In this document: piece after piece, positions 33,906 to 44,683 of the stretch
Numbering within the stretch: the first letter of the stretch is position 1
How the letters are laid out: every line of letters begins with the position of its first letter
Assembly (NCBI GenBank): GCA_017165825.1
Contig: CM029376.1
Location: 24,656,205 to 24,720,204 of the forward strand
Direction: 5' to 3'
DNA length: 64,000 bases
Source: Hepsetus odoe
Lineage: Eukaryota; Chordata; Actinopteri; Characiformes; Hepsetidae
Notes under the pieces: model-generated
The model's input: only the letters and a program-made list of their open reading frames with translations
Database searches by the model: none
Told to the model about the DNA's origin: nothing
Translations under genes and position numbers: made by a program

Positions 33906-34039
33906 CCTCAAAAACACATTGTAAAATGTTTTGGTGATATTTGCAGCTTGAACCACAATCATTTCTTCCCATTTTGCTTTTAAAGAGCAACTTTCTTGCA
34001 TTTTAATGTAGTTTTCCAGGCTTTCTGAAGTTTAAAGTT

Positions 34040-34260
34040 TATGTCTGAACAGTTTGATCGTTTTTTGTTGGTTAATCCACACAGTGATCAACGTCTGAAC
34101 CTTCAAGCAGAACAAAGCATCTACCTTAAGACATGAAGCAATGAAGAGACAGGTGATTCCAGATGTTCAGGTGATTCGTTTACTGCTGAACTCTGAGTGG
34201 TGGAAACCCTTTATCTAGAACCTTATATCTCTAGACACTTTGGAGCCTGTTGCAGTAAAA
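34040..34260 (-). repeat. Fragment of small Tc1/mariner-like element
   Basis: GGTTAATCCACACAGTGATC, CTGAACCTTCAAGCAGAAC and ATTCCAGATGTTCAGGTGAT match the antisense of the interior of the copies at 51.3 and 58.6 kb. The internal tandem array and ends are missing. Confidence 0.6.
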
Positions 34261-35835
34261 TATCTCCAACATGTTGGCCTCTACGGTAGAAGGGATAGAA
34301 TGAACTTTAGTGCTTTGCTTCATTGCTTCATTGTCTTTTAAGTGGTTTTTGGGGATTTTAATCTGGCCTCCACTTATCTTCCAGGTCTTCCTGAAACAGG
34401 GGCAACATTATCTTCCATGTAGTGGATGTCAAGTTCCTGAAAGTCCACCCTTGCTTGCAGAGAGAGGCAGACAAGGGAAATGAGGCATTCAGGCTCTCCC
34501 TACCTGCAGCGGCTTCAAGCTCTTGGAGGAGATTGTTTTAGAGCCGTGGGGCTGAAGCTCATGCCAGCCCAGCAGCCAGCCTAATGGGGGATGAAGCCTG
34601 GGAAGGTATGAATGTGAATGGCTTCCTGGGGGCCTGGGGCTGAACTGCAAGCCTGGGACAGCAAGACATCTTCAGCAAAGACATCAAAGAAGACAAAAGC
34701 TGGAGGCTAAATAGAGCTAAGAAAGTGTTTAAGGCAAGATGGCTACAAGGAATGAGAATGAAGATAAAAGCATCTCCATCACTGCCATAGGAAAACTCAG
34801 TAAGGATGGAGAGGCTTTTGTTTCAAGGTAGAAACAAAGTATATGCTGCACTCTAGTGGAGCAATGTTTAAAGTGCATTCTAGGGTAAGCGCCGTGTAGC
34901 CTTTGCAGCAGGAGTGGGATCTGCAGGATGTTTGATGTCAGAGCAGGAACCCGTTTTTATACTTTAAAGGGTGTGATATCACATTCTGATCCCATCCCAA
35001 CGAGTTAAAATGTGTCTACAATGTTTCTGCTACTAAATTACAATTTTATAAAGCAAAAGCTGAAATAAATTCATTTTTCACAGTTAATCAGTTCCTGTGC
35101 TTTCAGATCTCAAAACTTGAGTGAAGCCTTGCAGAATTTTATTCTGCAAGAGTATAATGACTATAAAAATCAAGTCTATTCTATTCTATTCTATTCAGTT
35201 AGCCATTTTCATGAAGCCTTAGCTCCACTCCCTAGTGCCGCAAATGTCATGTCTAATTGAAAGGTTTGTTTACTTCTAATTCTATATTTTTTGCTACTAA
35301 CAATATTCCCATTTTCTGAGATCACAGTGGGTAAGACTTTGCCACAAATCTGCTTCCCTTTCCAAACAAAAGTTTCAGCTTTGAGAACAAATGCCTGCAT
35401 TGGACACGTTGCAGAAAACGTATTTGTTCATTTAGATTCTGCACTATGTGTTCATACAGCAGGATTTCTGAATTAGCCGGATCATTTAAACCAAAAGTTG
35501 TCCAATAGAAACATCCCTCAGATCAAGTTCCTTTTGGACAGACTAAACCGCTGAACGGCCTAAACTGACCCGGGCTTGTCCTCTTGTCCCTGCTTCCTTT
35601 GTGTCTTCACCTGTGTGTAGTTCGTAACTCCATTACCAGGTTTTTCACTCCCGTGTGGTTCAGACAACATCGGAAGGAGAGAAAGTAAACCGTTACTACG
35701 GTGATGGATATTATAAATGAAGCAGTTTAGAGGTTTTATCCACGGATGGTCTGCGGGTGGTAGAACCGAGTGTGTCGTTAAGAAAGAATTAATTTTAGCT
35801 AAAAGCAGCGATTTTGTTTAAGTCTGTGTGAACAC
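34261..35835. other. Non-coding stretch
   Basis: No recognised gene. A short TTCTA repeat (CTATTCTATTCTATTC) lies at about 35176-35196. Confidence 0.35.
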
Positions 35836-35906
35836 ACAGAGACACACACACACGCACACACACACACACATTCACACACAGACACACACACACACAGAGA
35901 CACTGA

Positions 35907-35943
<37 letters not shown>

Positions 35944-36044
35944 ACACTGACACACACACGCACACACACACAGACACACACACACACACAGACACTGAGA
36001 CACACATGCACACACACACACACACAGACACACACACACACACA

Positions 36045-36090
<46 letters not shown>

Positions 36091-36292
36091 GACACACTTA
36101 CACACACACCTAGACACACTCACTCACACATACATTCACTCACTCAGTCACACTCACTCACACACACACACACTCACTCATTCACTCACTCACACACACA
36201 CTCCCTCACACACACCCACTCACTCACGCACTCACTCACTCACTCACTCACTCACTCACTCACTCACTCACTCACTCACTCACTCACTCAAA
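35836..36292. repeat. Long CA and CACT satellite-like tract
   Basis: About 280 bases of CA units interrupted by CAGACA/GAGACACT are followed by about 180 bases of CACT/CTCA units, ending in about 16 perfect ACTC units at 36226-36290. Cys/Val-rich frames on the minus strand are artefacts. Confidence 0.95.
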
Positions 36293-36498
36293 AGTGGTGT
36301 TGGTGGTCTAGAGGTAGGATACTTGTCTATGGTCCTGTGGCTCAAGAGGTCCCAGGTTTGAATCCCACCTCTAGCACTACCACCACTGGGTCCCTGAGCA
36401 AGACCCTTAACTCTGAGTGACTCCAGGGGGGACTGTCCCTGTAATTAGGACATGGAAGTTACTCTGGATAAGAGCGTCTGCTAAATGCCGTAAATCAC
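36293..36498 (+). repeat. SINE of the GCATTTAGCAGACG family
   Basis: GGTGTTGGTGGTCTAGAGG, GGTTTGAATCCCACC, CTGGGTCCCTGAGCAAGACC and tail GGATAAGAGCGTCTGCTAAA. Highly similar to 29650-29870. Confidence 0.85.
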
Positions 36499-36650
36499 TC
36501 ACTCATTTTCTTAGCTGCTTCTCCTAATCATGGTGGGTGGTGTTGGAACCTGTTGTAGCTCTCACAGGGTGAAAGGCAGGGAAACACCCTGGATGGGTTA
36601 CCACTCCATTGCAGGGCAGACACATGCACACACCCACACACACACACTGA
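36499..36650 (-). repeat. Fragment of GTTCTCCCCATGT-type repeat
   Basis: CACTCACTCATTTTCTTAGC, GGGAAACACCCTGGATGGG, CCATTGCAGGGCAGACACA followed by a CA run. The same order is seen at 31738. Confidence 0.6.
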
Positions 36651-36839
36651 ATATGAATTTAAAGACCACGAAATAACAGAGCAGTGCTGCAGGCTCCCTT
36701 CATGGTTTTACGCCGATGTTTTCCTTTTTCTGTTTTGCACTAAACGTTCAAATTCGCACAAACGTCCTGCTCCAACGTGAACAAAGGCTCCTCCTTTAAA
36801 CACAAAACATATCAGATCTTATTTTCCCCATGATCAAAT

Positions 36840-38490
36840 GTGTCTCAGTGTTTATTTGATTTGATTTAATGTGTAAATCACCAAAAAAGTTAAATCAGGG
36901 TTGTTACAAGCATGGGCATTTCACACAAAGAAAAAAAAAAAAGGGAGCAAAGAAAAATGTTTCACAGATCAGGAAAATAGGTGTTGAACCAGTAGTACAT
37001 TCAAAACAAATGCAGGGATTTATTATTTTTTTAATATTAAGTGAAAATATACTGTACAACTGGCAGTTATGGAGTCGGATAATAAGGATTTAGGTTGACA
37101 TCTTAGCATCATGATGTGAGTTTACACATATAGAGAATATTACACATCTTTTCTTCGCATAGGTTCACGATGAGGCCTCTTTTTTTTAATACATACTGTA
37201 TTTTAAGCACAATATTTTACATTGGCGATCGCTTCTTCTGAACATCTTCCTGGTCCAAAGCTGGTGCAAAAATGACGTTCGAATTGAGATATCAAAAAAA
37301 AAAAAACAACAACTTTGAAAGCAAAAATAATGGAAAAACCACGGTTGAGACCTTTGCACTTCTCCAGCACCGACTACTTCAAAAGTTCTTCGATTCCAGC
37401 AACAAAAAAAATCGAGAATATTATTGTCTTACACCACGAGTTAAAAAAAAAAATGGCTTTGCGATTTCTGGAAAAGATAAAGCAACCAGAAAGTAATGTT
37501 TTGCCTGTCGACAAGCCGGAGACGCTGTCGTCCTGCTCTTAGTGAAATAACGAGAATATCACGATCACCACCGGGGCCGCCCAGCCTGTTTACGCCTCCT
37601 TACATACAAGCCCTTGTGTTTCATGTCTTTAAACTACATGCATTAGAGCCATTCTTCTAGGAATACATGCTTTTATTACATCGCACTCATTTCACCAAAC
37701 ATGAATTATGAGTTAATCCGTCAATCCGAAGCTTGGTAACCTTAGTAACCTCAGTCACCTTAGTAACCTCAGTAACCTTAGTAACCTCAGTCACCTTAGT
37801 AACCTCAGTAACCTTAGTAACCTTCTCCTTTAGGATCTGAGAGGAACCAATAAATACTCTATCCTTTTAACGTCAATTTGGAGCGTAGTTTCTCTCTATC
37901 GTTTTTGGCTTATGCTGTACACTCCAGCAGATAAATCATCTAGATTTCGATAACGTCTGACATATACATTTTTGTACCAAAAATAAGGCAATAAAATAGA
38001 TATGCTGTTTGGGTGATACGTCATCTGTTTGCCAAAACCCAAAAAAAACGAGGAATATCAATGAAAACATTAGGCAGAATTCTAGCCTTCCGCATATCCC
38101 ATCACTAATCTTCTATAGTAATGGTTGGTGATAATTGGAATTTGCGGCATGTGTGTGGTTCGCGGCGGTGTCTGGCAAGGAGTGCCGCAAAGTATCCGAT
38201 TCGACCTTTTTTCAAAAGAAGCAGAAGTAAGGAAAGTTTTGGCAGAAGCGGAAAAAAGAAAGCACTATCCCGTAAGCTGCTGAGAAAACGTCATAACTAC
38301 ATTAGATACAGTACGACATGTCATTTCTGTTCAGATGCTCAGTCTCTTTTACACCAAAAGTCATTTTTTACGTAAGCCATACATAGAGTGCACAAAAGAA
38401 TCACCTGCGATATGCCTGCAATATTAACCTCGTCATTAAAACGCAACAGAAAAGAGCGCGAGACACAGAGGCATCAGTGAAACTGGGAAA
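36840..38490 (-). other. Possible 3' UTR or downstream flank of the KIAA1549L-like gene
   Basis: The stretch has no supported gene in any frame. Read on the minus strand it is U-rich and contains an AATAAA hexamer (plus TTTATT near 36851-36857), which is where a long 3' UTR could end if the terminal exon is near 38.5-38.9 kb. It holds a tandem GTAACC-type repeat at 37735-37825. This assignment depends on the weak terminal-exon call. Confidence 0.2.
37735..37825. repeat. Tandem GTAACC repeat
   Basis: Alternating CTTAGTAACCTCAGTAAC and CTTAGTAACCTCAGTCAC units (6-bp core in a 12-24-bp higher-order pattern). Confidence 0.9.
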
Positions 38491-38559
38491 GCTCAAGACA
38501 AAAAAACGAGAGAAAAAAAGAAAAGAAAAGGGATTTCGGTTTTAAGTAAGCTGATGTTT

Positions 38560-38619
<60 letters not shown>

Positions 38620-38924
38620 AAATTCCCACCTGCCTCGTTTCTGCGAGAAGATCGAAAAAAAGCTTCAAGAAAAAGTTTGGCCACTGAAATGGCCTTTAAT
38701 AGTCGTTTTGGGTCAGTGGAGGAGGCTGAGAGAACGCCCTCCCAGGAACACGCTGGCCAAAGGTGGGCGCCGCATCCTGTCCAGGATGGAGGCCGAGACT
38801 GTGACTGACAGGCCTGCCGTGTCTGGTCGAGGACTTTCAGGCCTTTTCGGGGCCCTTTGGAGCCTTCTGGGCGCTGCTCGGCTGGAGCAGCCCTGTTAGG
38901 CCAAAGAGCCAGGACTGGGCAGGG
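38490..38924 (-). other. Weak candidate for the terminal KIAA1549L-like exon
   Basis: An acceptor-like ccactgcag ends at 38925 and the phase-0 frame after it is open down to the CA microsatellite at 38563-38619. Faint resemblance to the family C-terminus is scattered over frames: one frame has PPPLTQND, another has LLKAISVAKL, compared with the family's APLTNIS and LVKAIREEVAKL. No frame carries the whole block. This could be a diverged or decayed exon, or chance. The true last exon may lie elsewhere below 39.7 kb or outside the window. Confidence 0.22.
38563..38619. repeat. (CA)n microsatellite
   Basis: About 28 uninterrupted CA units. Confidence 0.95.
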
Positions 38925-39774
38925 CTGCAGTGGTAGTCAGGGCATTTTATCTACTGTACAAACCCTGTGAACACACAGACACAGGCAACATTCAACAGCC
39001 ACTCATGAAATATAAACACAGCTGTTGAACAAAACCTAGTATCTCCACAGTAGTCACTTTACAGGAAAAGAAACAAGATGACATTAACTTTTAATATCAA
39101 TCCATGTCAAAAAAATGGATCGCAAGTCATTCTGGAGCATTTCCATCGGTTTGTTCTTCAAGAACTTTGGCACATTTGTAACGCAGAAATGAAATAATGA
39201 ATGAAAAGCATACAATGTTTTAATCTGACAGTGAGCCAACCTAGCATTGGCTTTTAGATGGAGACAGTTTTTAATCTGATCAATAATGCGTAAGCGGTTG
39301 ATCCTGCAATTATGTAGTCTGATGGCTAAAGTATTTCCTCGAAGGGTTAACAGGAGCAGCTCTGCCGCCAGTGAACAAAACAATCAGGAAATAAAAGACG
39401 TTTAGAGTACCCAGGTGAATTGCTGTGTCCACTCGACCCAAGATATTCGTTCAGTTCAGCAAATGGTCTCCAAATGACACGGATTCTGGAAATATAAATA
39501 ATAAATAGGTTTAAGCCTTGAGACAAGATGAATGCACCAATTTAATCGAAAAAATTCTGCACCCGGTGCTCAGCCAGAGCCGAGCTATTCATCATGTCCC
39601 ACAGTTAACCTTGAGAAGAAAACAACAGGAGCCTTGAGCACACAGAAGGATGAGGAGTTTAACGAAGAAGTCAGGTTAATATCTCGCGGGCGAAATGAGA
39701 AAGAAAGTGCGTGACGAAGCAGAAGAGGCCTGTAGACTATGTGGGCTGCTGGGTAGAGTGGGGCTCAAATTTAC
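38925..39774. other. Non-coding stretch below exon 10
   Basis: If the weak terminal exon is real this is the last intron; otherwise it is downstream sequence. A 99-codon minus-strand frame (39084-39383) shows no family motif. Confidence 0.3.
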
Positions 39775-39926
39775 CGTGTCATTCCACTGTCGAGGGAGGT
39801 CGTCCGGCTCCGGAGGGTAGGACATCCATGACGGGCTACGGTAGGAGGATGGCGGTGACAGGACGAAATAGTCGGAGTAGCCGGGGCGGTTGGCCGATAT
39901 GGCATAGACGGCCGTCATTGGGTTTC
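39775..39926 (-). CDS. kiaa1549l: KIAA1549L-like exon 10: last exon recognised with confidence
   Basis: It encodes GNPMTAVYAISANRPGYSDY, then FVLSPPSSYRSPSWMSY and ends LPRQWNDT. The motifs AVFAI.AANRPG, PPSSYR..WMSY and LP.QW.D are family-specific. The acceptor is ctctttag before GAAACC. I placed the donor at GACACG followed by gtaaat (phase 0). If that donor is not used, the frame stays open for another 32 codons and stops at TAA near 39676, which would give a short alternative C-terminus. The usual C-terminal VKAIREE helix of the family does not follow directly. Confidence 0.87.
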
Positions 39927-40104
39927 CTAAAGAGATCAACCAACTGGTTTAAGCCCCAGAGGGGTAATTTAAATGACATTATTTACATGAATTCACATTT
40001 ATCCTAAATAGCCAATAAGAACATCCCCTTGGTGTGTTAGCGGGAAAGGAAAGAGAAGAAAACTCGACTTCCAAGAAAAGATGTGTATGTAGTGTCATGT
40101 GAGA

Positions 40105-40320
40105 GTGAAAGTGACTATTTTGCCATTGTGAAACACTGCAATGTGAAATACTTCCTCTGTATACAACACACACACCGTGCAGCTGGGGCAGCAATTTAAA
40201 ACATCCAGAGAGCAGTGATGGGGACGGTACCTTGCAGTTACCTCAGGGCAACCTACTGGTCTAGGATTCGAACCCACGACCTTACGGCCAACTCCCTAAC
40301 CACTAGGCCACCACTGTCCC
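40105..40320 (-). repeat. tRNA-derived SINE (intronic)
   Basis: Minus strand: head GGTGGCCTAGTGGTTAGGG (A box), GGTTCGAATCC (B box), ACCAGTAGGTTGCCC and tail CAATGGCAAAATAGTCACTT. It lies in sense orientation in the intron above exon 10. Confidence 0.82.
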
Positions 40321-40565
40321 ATCATGTAAGCATCTATACAATTTAAATATGTTATTGCACCATAATACGGTACATAAACCCAATATGTACCATCAGTCAA
40401 AAGATTGGAAGAATCTAGCACAATGAGGATTCAAATAAATCAAAGTATCGACCAGGATGGGCTTTTAGGTCAAATATTTAGAAAATCTTGTGGAAAAAAA
40501 GTATAAAATTATAAATAATAAAGTGTAATGGTGTATTTGTATTATTATGGGATTGAATAAGGCTT

Positions 40566-40802
40566 GGCCTAGTGGTTCGGGCGTTGGCCACATGATCGGA
40601 CGATCGGGGGTTAAAACCCCTTCCCGATGGGTTGCCCTGAGGTACCCTTGAGCAAGGTGCCGTCCCCGTCCCGCTCCTCCCTGCGATGGGCTGGCGACCT
40701 GTCCAGGGGGCGACCCCAGTCCTCACCCTGTGTGCGCTGGGTTGGACACCAGCACTCCCCCGCGACCCCGTTTGGGACAAGCGGCAGAAAACGGAAATGG
40801 AA
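40566..40802 (+). repeat. SINE, second tRNA-derived family (intronic)
   Basis: CCTAGTGGTTCGGGCGTTGG, GGGTTGCCCTGAGGTACCC, TGGGCTGGCGACCTGTCCAG and GGGACAAGCGGCAGAAAACG. Sister of 12776-13008. The B-box region here is altered (GGGTTAAAACCCC). Confidence 0.82.
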
Positions 40803-41129
40803 TAAGGCTTAAACTACTGACTGTTGGTGTATGACTCATAAGATTAAGTTTAAACAGTGATCTAGAAATAATGAATTCACTTTCGTTCGTTTTTTGAAAG
40901 TGAAAACTCTAAAACCGCTCTTTATTCCCAGGTTTACCAAACAAATCCCAGATTCTGACGGTGCTCTCTGACTTTTTGGCCTGTGTCTGCAAAGACCATG
41001 TTTTTATTTTGTGGTTTGATGTATTTTTATGGTTATTTTAACTTTAAAATGTGTTAAACAGTGAGCTTTAGTGGCAACAGCTACTCGTTTGAGCCGGATG
41101 ATGGTTAGTGCTTAGAAGAATGGATCCTG

Positions 41130-41237
41130 ATGGTCCTTTCTGTGTGAAGTGTGAATGTTCTCCAGCATGTGCTCCAAACTCCAAAGCATTCATATCAGGT
41201 GGATTGTAGAAAATGCTCTTAAGTGGGACTATGTGCA

Positions 41238-41290
<53 letters not shown>

Positions 41291-41385
41291 CCTGCAATGG
41301 ACCGGTGATCTGTCTATCAGTGATTCTGTTTCTTTTCACCTTAGGAACATTAGGACAGGCTCCAGTGTCCCCTAAACTATGTTGA
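41130..41385 (+). repeat. Repeat fragment with (GT)n run
   Basis: GGTCCTTTCTGTGTGAAGTG, ATGTTCTCCAGCATGTGC, a GT run at 41240-41286, then TGCCCTGCAATGGACCGGTG and GACAGGCTCCAGTGTCCCC. This is the GTTCTCCCCATGT-type repeat interrupted by a microsatellite. Confidence 0.65.
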
Positions 41386-41559
41386 TTTTTCTCTTTTTTT
41401 CATGTCTTTAAAGGAATGTGCATCACTCCTGTTCTATAATTGTTTCTTTGTGTCTGTAGTGTCCAATTTTCTAACATAATCTGCAACAAACCCTTTTCCA
41501 CTGAGATGTAAATGGTTTTTACTCCACATTTAATGCACCTCTGTCCCAACGCACCCCCA

Positions 41560-41570
<11 letters not shown>

Positions 41571-41620
<50 letters not shown>
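41571..41620. repeat. (CA)n microsatellite beside exon 9 donor
   Basis: About 25 CA units, about 20 bases below the exon 9 splice donor (GT repeat in the sense strand). Confidence 0.95.
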
Positions 41621-41621
<1 letters not shown>

Positions 41622-41641
41622 CAGAGCATTAGGAGCCTGAC

Positions 41642-41781
41642 CTGAGTAGCTTGACATGGACTGGTCGACAGTCACCGCTGGGAAAGGAGTGCGGTTTATT
41701 GGCAGGTAAGGGGTGCCATTGTGCTGACTCATCTCCGAGGCCTCTGAGACGCGGGGTTTCAGGCTCATGTCTGGCGTCGAG
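41642..41781 (-). CDS. kiaa1549l: KIAA1549L-like exon 9
   Basis: Joined through a split arginine codon, it encodes STPDMSLKPRVSEASEMSQH, then a linker ending VDQSMSSYSG. The family counterpart reads RRSTSDIGSK...VTQLDQSALNYSG. The acceptor is tcgttgcag before CTCGACG and the donor is TACTCAG followed by gtcagg. The phase is 2 in and 1 out. A CA microsatellite (41571-41620) starts only about 20 bases below the donor. Confidence 0.9.
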
Positions 41782-42198
41782 CTGCAACGATAGAGGCATG
41801 AGTGGAAAACCAATGCTGCTGCCATAGTCCTGTCTGACCAGCAGAGGGAAGGCATCGCATGTCGGCAGGCTAACAGAGCCGCAGAGCTGCATAACAACAC
41901 CTCAATGCAGTCGACGGCTCCGTCTGCTGTGCAAAAACATCTTTTTATACGCGCCAGCTTCAGCCAGCTCAGGAACATGTATGAATATGCACAGAGGTGT
42001 TGAAACCACCGACGCATGCCATTTATAATGAAGCCGCACAGATGAGGGTGTTTAGAGGAGCACGCCAGCATTTCTCAAAGCTGAGAGGATCATTTGGATG
42101 CGTTTTGAATTTAAAAGGAAAGAAAGCAACAGATTCCTAATCTAAAGGTGGTGGCTCAAGCACGGGGGTTGCCATGTGCAGTGTTTTTCTCCTCTTAC

Positions 42199-42296
42199 CG
42201 CCTTAGTGAGGTTCCAGGGGGCGCTCCAGCTCTGGGGGGTATGAGAGGGGGTGGCGAGCCCAAACCCATATCAGGCAGCTGGGTAAACCTGAAGCC
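42199..42296 (-). CDS. kiaa1549l: KIAA1549L-like exon 8: Pro-rich segment
   Basis: This short exon has 32 codons plus two bases. It encodes GFRFTQLPDMGLGSPPPLIP then PRAGAPPGTSLR, corresponding to the family's RFSQLPEM.MGSPPPP.PPR..SLRR block. The acceptor is tctctacag before GGCTTC and the donor is AAGGCG followed by gtaaga. The phase is 0 in and 2 out. It is too short to stand out as an open frame and was identified by motif and phase. Confidence 0.92.
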
Positions 42297-44020
42297 CTGT
42301 AGAGACAATCACATCAACCTTCCAGTCACAACAACGACCCACACGCTGTCCCCGTCTCCCGCCAGTTGTAGGAATTGGCCTAATGAAATGTTTACATCTC
42401 TTAATGGATTCTGGGCTCCAGGCCTGTTCCCAGGTCAGCATAAGCAGTGTGCATTTATTTTTAACCAGCTTTGCTATGGCACGCATTCCAGGATGTAACA
42501 AGCCCACTTAAGGGGCCTACTGTCTCCAACGTTAAAAAAAGATGGCCATCTATATGAGGCTATTTAAAGGCAGTGGGGACCACTTGGGCTCCATGATGTG
42601 TTTTCAAAAGCCTTTTTTCATTCATTATTAGCGTCGCAAAAGGAAGCACATTTCAGCACTGATTTAAAGCAAGATCTATGGTCTGGTTACGTTTAGGCCA
42701 GGCACAACCTGACTGATGGGCGGAGACCCACATGTCTTGAAGGACTGATTGTTAGAAGTCCACATCATTTGTCTTTTCTCAAGTCTCAGACACCCAAAGA
42801 CCACTTGACTTAAGTATGAAGAAAACTCAAATTGTTTAATAGATTTTAATAATATAGTCCTAGACTGACATTTATTTAAAACATGATAAAGATATTACAC
42901 ATAAAATATATCATCATCAAGACTGATTCGGCAGAATATTCTTTATACTGCAAACTAAAGAACGTAGCGGAATAAAATAATTCGCCATTTCTGCACTAAA
43001 TACTTGTATATTTAGTATTTCTAGCCCAATTTCTAATCCATGTCTTTTGTCATTTTACTTATGAATATGATTCATTTATTCATTGATTCAAAAGCATGTA
43101 TAAACCTGAAATTGGAATCATATGCAACAATTGAATACGTTATTCCTTCGTTTTAAATGCGTCGTTAATGATTACAGCTTTGAGACATCTACAGAAAGAA
43201 GTGATAAACTTTTTGAAGCCTGGAGCTTCAATTTCAGCCCCTTCACCTACTTCAGTTCCTCAGGCTTATAGTGTTCCCCCGGTTCAGTTCACGATTTCCA
43301 AACCCTCCATAACTTTCCTATGGCACTGTTGGTTTGGGGTTACTGTCTTATCCATCTATATCTTCTCTTTCTTGCCAGATAAAACTGGATCCTCCAAAAG
43401 CATTATCCTCAGCCCCATATCAAGATGTTCCCATCTTCATACTTACCTGCAGATATGTTCTAAGGAGCATTTTTTCCTTTAAATATTACAAGATGATTAA
43501 ACACAGATGGCGGAGTTGCAGTAATTTGCACATTGTTCTCTATCCCTCCATTTAAGGGGCTGCTGGCTTCTCTCTTACCTTCCTTATCAATAGAGAACTC
43601 CTGATTGGAGCAACCGCCCAGAGATGATTAGAGGTGGTTCCATGAACTTTCAGTTGTGTGTTATCATCGCTTTCATTGACTGGTTGAATTGACAGGGTCA
43701 TTTTCAGCATCCAGTATCCTTTTACGTGACGTTTTTAAATAACGTCTGCGAAAGTCTTTCTTTCTATTACAGGATATTTTCAGTTTTTTTTATATCATGA
43801 GTCAAGGGAGAATATTTTATTTTTGCTGCGTTCGTTTGCCTAATTTGATTTGAAAAACACAATATGCTGCAGATTATTTCGTAGTTGAAAAAACGCTAAC
43901 AGTACCTAGACTTCATGAAGTACCACAGTAGTGTTCGTTTGGAAAAAAATTCTATTTTTTTAGGATGCAATTTGCTCTGTGGAAAGAGTGTAGTGAGGGA
44001 GGGTGTGAGGGGGAACTCAC
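42297..44020. other. Intron between exons 7 and 8
   Basis: No further exon or named repeat recognised. A/T-rich. Confidence 0.4.
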
Positions 44021-44392
44021 GGGTTTCGGGAGGCTACACTGGTGCATCTCCGGCTCAAAGGAGGAGCCACGCTGCAGAGCTCCAGCAGGGTGGTCCATGG
44101 TCCCAGGGGCACTGGTAACTCCGTCCGAGTAGTGGCTACTCTGGCTGGGGTTGTAGGGGCTGTGGGAGTGGGGGTGGTGGTGGTGGTGGCGGCTGCCTGT
44201 GGACGGCTCGGCGGAGGCCAGGCCGAAGGCGTTGTCCAGCAGGAGATGCATCTGCTGCCTCACCTCGTCGATGGAGGGCTGGGAGCTCAGGGTGGACGAG
44301 TCTGAATGACCTTTGACCTGGTGGCTGGCTCCGAAACCCAAGGAGCTCATGAGGCGGTCCACGTCTGTTTCTTCGAAGGGTTCTGGTTCGGC
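44021..44392 (-). CDS. kiaa1549l: KIAA1549L-like exon 7: largest tail exon, with His-rich run
   Basis: It holds 124 whole codons. It opens AEPEPFEETDVDRLMSSLGF, followed by QVKGHSDSSTLSSQPSIDEV and RQQMHLLLDNAFGLASA, then a histidine/proline/serine run (HHHHHPHSHSP), YSDGVTSAPGTM, and ends MHQCSLPKP. The SSQPSIDEVRQQMH block and the VTSAPGTM block are strongly family-specific. The acceptor is ttcaccag and the donor is AAACCC followed by gtgagt. The phase is 0 in and 0 out. The histidine run is encoded by a GTG/CAC-type triplet tract and is probably a lineage-specific expansion. Confidence 0.94.
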
Positions 44393-44397
44393 CTGGT

Positions 44398-44498
44398 GAA
44401 CATACACACATGCGCACACGCGCAACACAAAAGCACGCACATAAATACATGCGCGCGCACATGCACAGCATACTATCAGCTTCCACTGCACTGCAAAT

Positions 44499-44534
<36 letters not shown>
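44398..44534. repeat. CA/CG-rich microsatellite beside exon 7 acceptor
   Basis: Imperfect CACACATGCGCACACGCG words and a perfect CA run at 44500-44533, starting a few bases above the exon 7 acceptor. Confidence 0.85.
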
Positions 44535-44537
<3 letters not shown>

Positions 44538-44642
44538 AAACGGCCCTACAGCTGTAAATGATAAAAACACACAATGGCATCATAAATTAAAAGATCTGCA
44601 TACATGCCTCTGCCAACACATTTAAAGCTGCAAGCTGGCAAA

Positions 44643-44644
<2 letters not shown>

Positions 44645-44682
<38 letters not shown>
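44645..44682. repeat. (CA)n microsatellite
   Basis: About 19 CA units. Confidence 0.95.

Positions 44683-44683
<1 letters not shown>

Noticed and set aside
35795..36123. Cys/Val-rich frames of about 100 codons
   Set aside because: They are translations of CA/GT repeats in successive frames, with no splice or family support.
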